DNA of 5,335 nt from an uncultured Planctomycetota bacterium (GTDB taxonomy: Bacteria > Planctomycetota > Phycisphaerae > Sedimentisphaerales > Anaerobacaceae), in NCBI GenBank assembly GCA_903927855.1, contig CAIYOL010000251.1, forward strand, positions 1 through 5,335. The letters run 5' to 3'. How positions within the stretch are numbered: the first letter of the stretch is position 1; each line of letters begins with the position of its first letter. Positions 4,661 through 5,335 of the stretch are shown here, piece by piece. The position numbers and the translations under genes were made by a program. The notes under the pieces were generated by a model. The model was not told where the DNA came from, did not search any database, and saw only the letters and a list, made by a program, of their open reading frames with translations.

Positions 4661-5335
4661 ATGCTGCTGGAATTTGAAAAAAAAGTGGCTGACTTTATCA
4701 AAGCCAATGGACTTTTTGACCCGGCGGATAAAATTTTGTTGGCTGTATCCGGCGGAGCCGATTCGACCGCTCTTTTATATGCTATGTGCGCGATAAAGGC
4801 CGAGAACGTTTTAGGCGGTGGTATTATCTGTGCTCATATAAATCATCAGCTAAGAGGCTCAGAAAGTGATGGTGATGAGGCTTTTGTTGTTGCGCAGGCA
4901 GATAAACTGAACCTGGCCATGACGACGAAGCGGCTGGATGTGCGCGGGTTTGCCCGTAAAAATAAACTATCAATTGAAACGGCCGCCCGCAGATTGCGGA
5001 TTGAGAGTTTGCTTGATATTGCAGAAGCCAATGATTGCAAGTGGGTAGCAACAGCCCATCAAAAGGATGATAATGCCGAAACTATTATACAGCGACTGGT
5101 TCGCGGGACAGGCTTTCGCGGTCTTGGGGGTATCTGGCCGGTGCGAAAATTTACCCCTGCGTCTTGCTGCCGCAAGACAGCAGCGGGGGTCGGCTTTGTA
5201 AGGCCGCTGCTCTGTGTCAGCCGGGGTGAGATTGTAGAGTATCTAAGCGAACGCAACTTAAAATGGCGAGAAGACCGGACAAACATTGATTGCAGTTACA
5301 GGCGAAACTTCATCCGTCATCGGCTGCTTCCGACA
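4661..5335 (+). CDS. tilS: tRNA(Ile)-lysidine synthetase TilS, N-terminal 225 residues (cut by window edge)
   Basis: TilS attaches lysine to C34 of the CAU-anticodon tRNA-Ile using ATP, so that the tRNA reads AUA; it is a cytoplasmic, normally essential enzyme. The reading frame is open from 4661 to the last base. The PP-loop is SGGADS (30-35), used for ATP binding. HINHQLRGSESDGDE (59-73), TAHQKDDNAET (131-141) and RLVRGTGFRGLGGI (145-158) are the usual TilS blocks. RPLLCVSRGEI (181-191) and WREDRTN...RRNFIRHRLLP (202-224) complete the N-terminal catalytic domain. The C-terminal domains lie outside the window. ATG 4661 is the first possible start, because an in-frame TAA lies at 4655-4657. 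No SD is visible and the terminator ends 11 nt upstream. Between GGI (158) and RPLL (181) there are 22 residues, where about 12 are usual; the excess coincides with a DNA palindrome. Confidence 0.96.
   Translation, partial: MLLEFEKKVADFIKANGLFDPADKILLAVSGGADSTALLYAMCAIKAENVLGGGIICAHINHQLRGSESDGDEAFVVAQADKLNLAMTTKRLDVRGFARKNKLSIETAARRLRIESLLDIAEANDCKWVATAHQKDDNAETIIQRLVRGTGFRGLGGIWPVRKFTPASCCRKTAAGVGFVRPLLCVSRGEIVEYLSERNLKWREDRTNIDCSYRRNFIRHRLLPT
5153..5190. repeat. Imperfect palindrome inside tilS, probable in-frame inserted element
   Basis: A perfect 7-bp inner stem, GTCTTGC (5161-5167) with GCAAGAC (5172-5178), has a TGCC loop. With small bulges it extends through TGC (5158-5160) with GCA (5180-5182) and ACCCC (5153-5157) with GGGGT (5186-5190), about 15 bp in total. 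It encodes roughly TPASCCRKTAAGV (residues 165-177), which falls in a variable loop of TilS. The inserted residues break no catalytic motif. Confidence 0.6.

Noticed and set aside
5059..5286. Minus-strand 75-codon open frame
   Set aside because: It is antisense to the conserved TilS motifs and has no family resemblance.

Overview
The window holds five complete protein genes and one gene that runs off the right edge. It looks like chromosomal DNA of a diderm (Gram-negative-type) bacterium: two genes encode lipoproteins with signal peptides and lipobox cysteines, and most starts have purine-rich Shine-Dalgarno (SD) sites. The base composition is moderate. The style of the lipoproteins and the scattered short palindromes would fit an uncultured Planctomycetota/PVC-type lineage, but that is a low-confidence guess because no rRNA or other marker is present. 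I see no phage, transposase, CRISPR array, tRNA or rRNA.

Layout. Positions 1-111 are non-coding and carry two copies of a 22-23 nt direct repeat. Positions 112-3571 are a tight minus-strand cluster, read right to left: a lipoprotein with eight [T/S]HNG motifs (DUF4097-like beta-strand repeat protein, 3571-2729), an ABC transporter ATPase (2666-1755), an ABC-2 type permease whose start codon overlaps the ATPase stop by one base (1755-487), and a very hydrophobic 117-residue membrane protein (465-112). Spacings of 62, -1 and 21 nt argue for one operon. Positions 3572-3777 are a divergent intergenic region with a perfect TATAAT on the minus strand, an 11-bp-spaced TGTTAC direct repeat, and a regular 7-nt ATTGNNN repeat just before the plus-strand gene. 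Positions 3778-4557 encode a TPR-type lipoprotein, followed by a small hairpin and a clear intrinsic terminator (4619-4649). Positions 4661-5335 are the first 225 codons of tilS, the tRNA-Ile lysidine synthetase.

How the genes may work together. The ATPase and permease form a complete half-transporter pair of the DrrAB/YhaP-like exporter class. The repeat lipoprotein ahead of them and the small membrane protein behind them are likely accessory envelope parts, so the operon may be an envelope-stress or export module. The substrate cannot be read from the sequence. The TPR lipoprotein probably acts in protein-protein contacts at the envelope. tilS is housekeeping and unrelated in function.

The observations most worth checking are the THNG repeat ladder with exact 18-residue spacing, an apparent in-frame palindromic insertion of about 36 nt inside tilS, and the ATTG heptad array upstream of the TPR lipoprotein.
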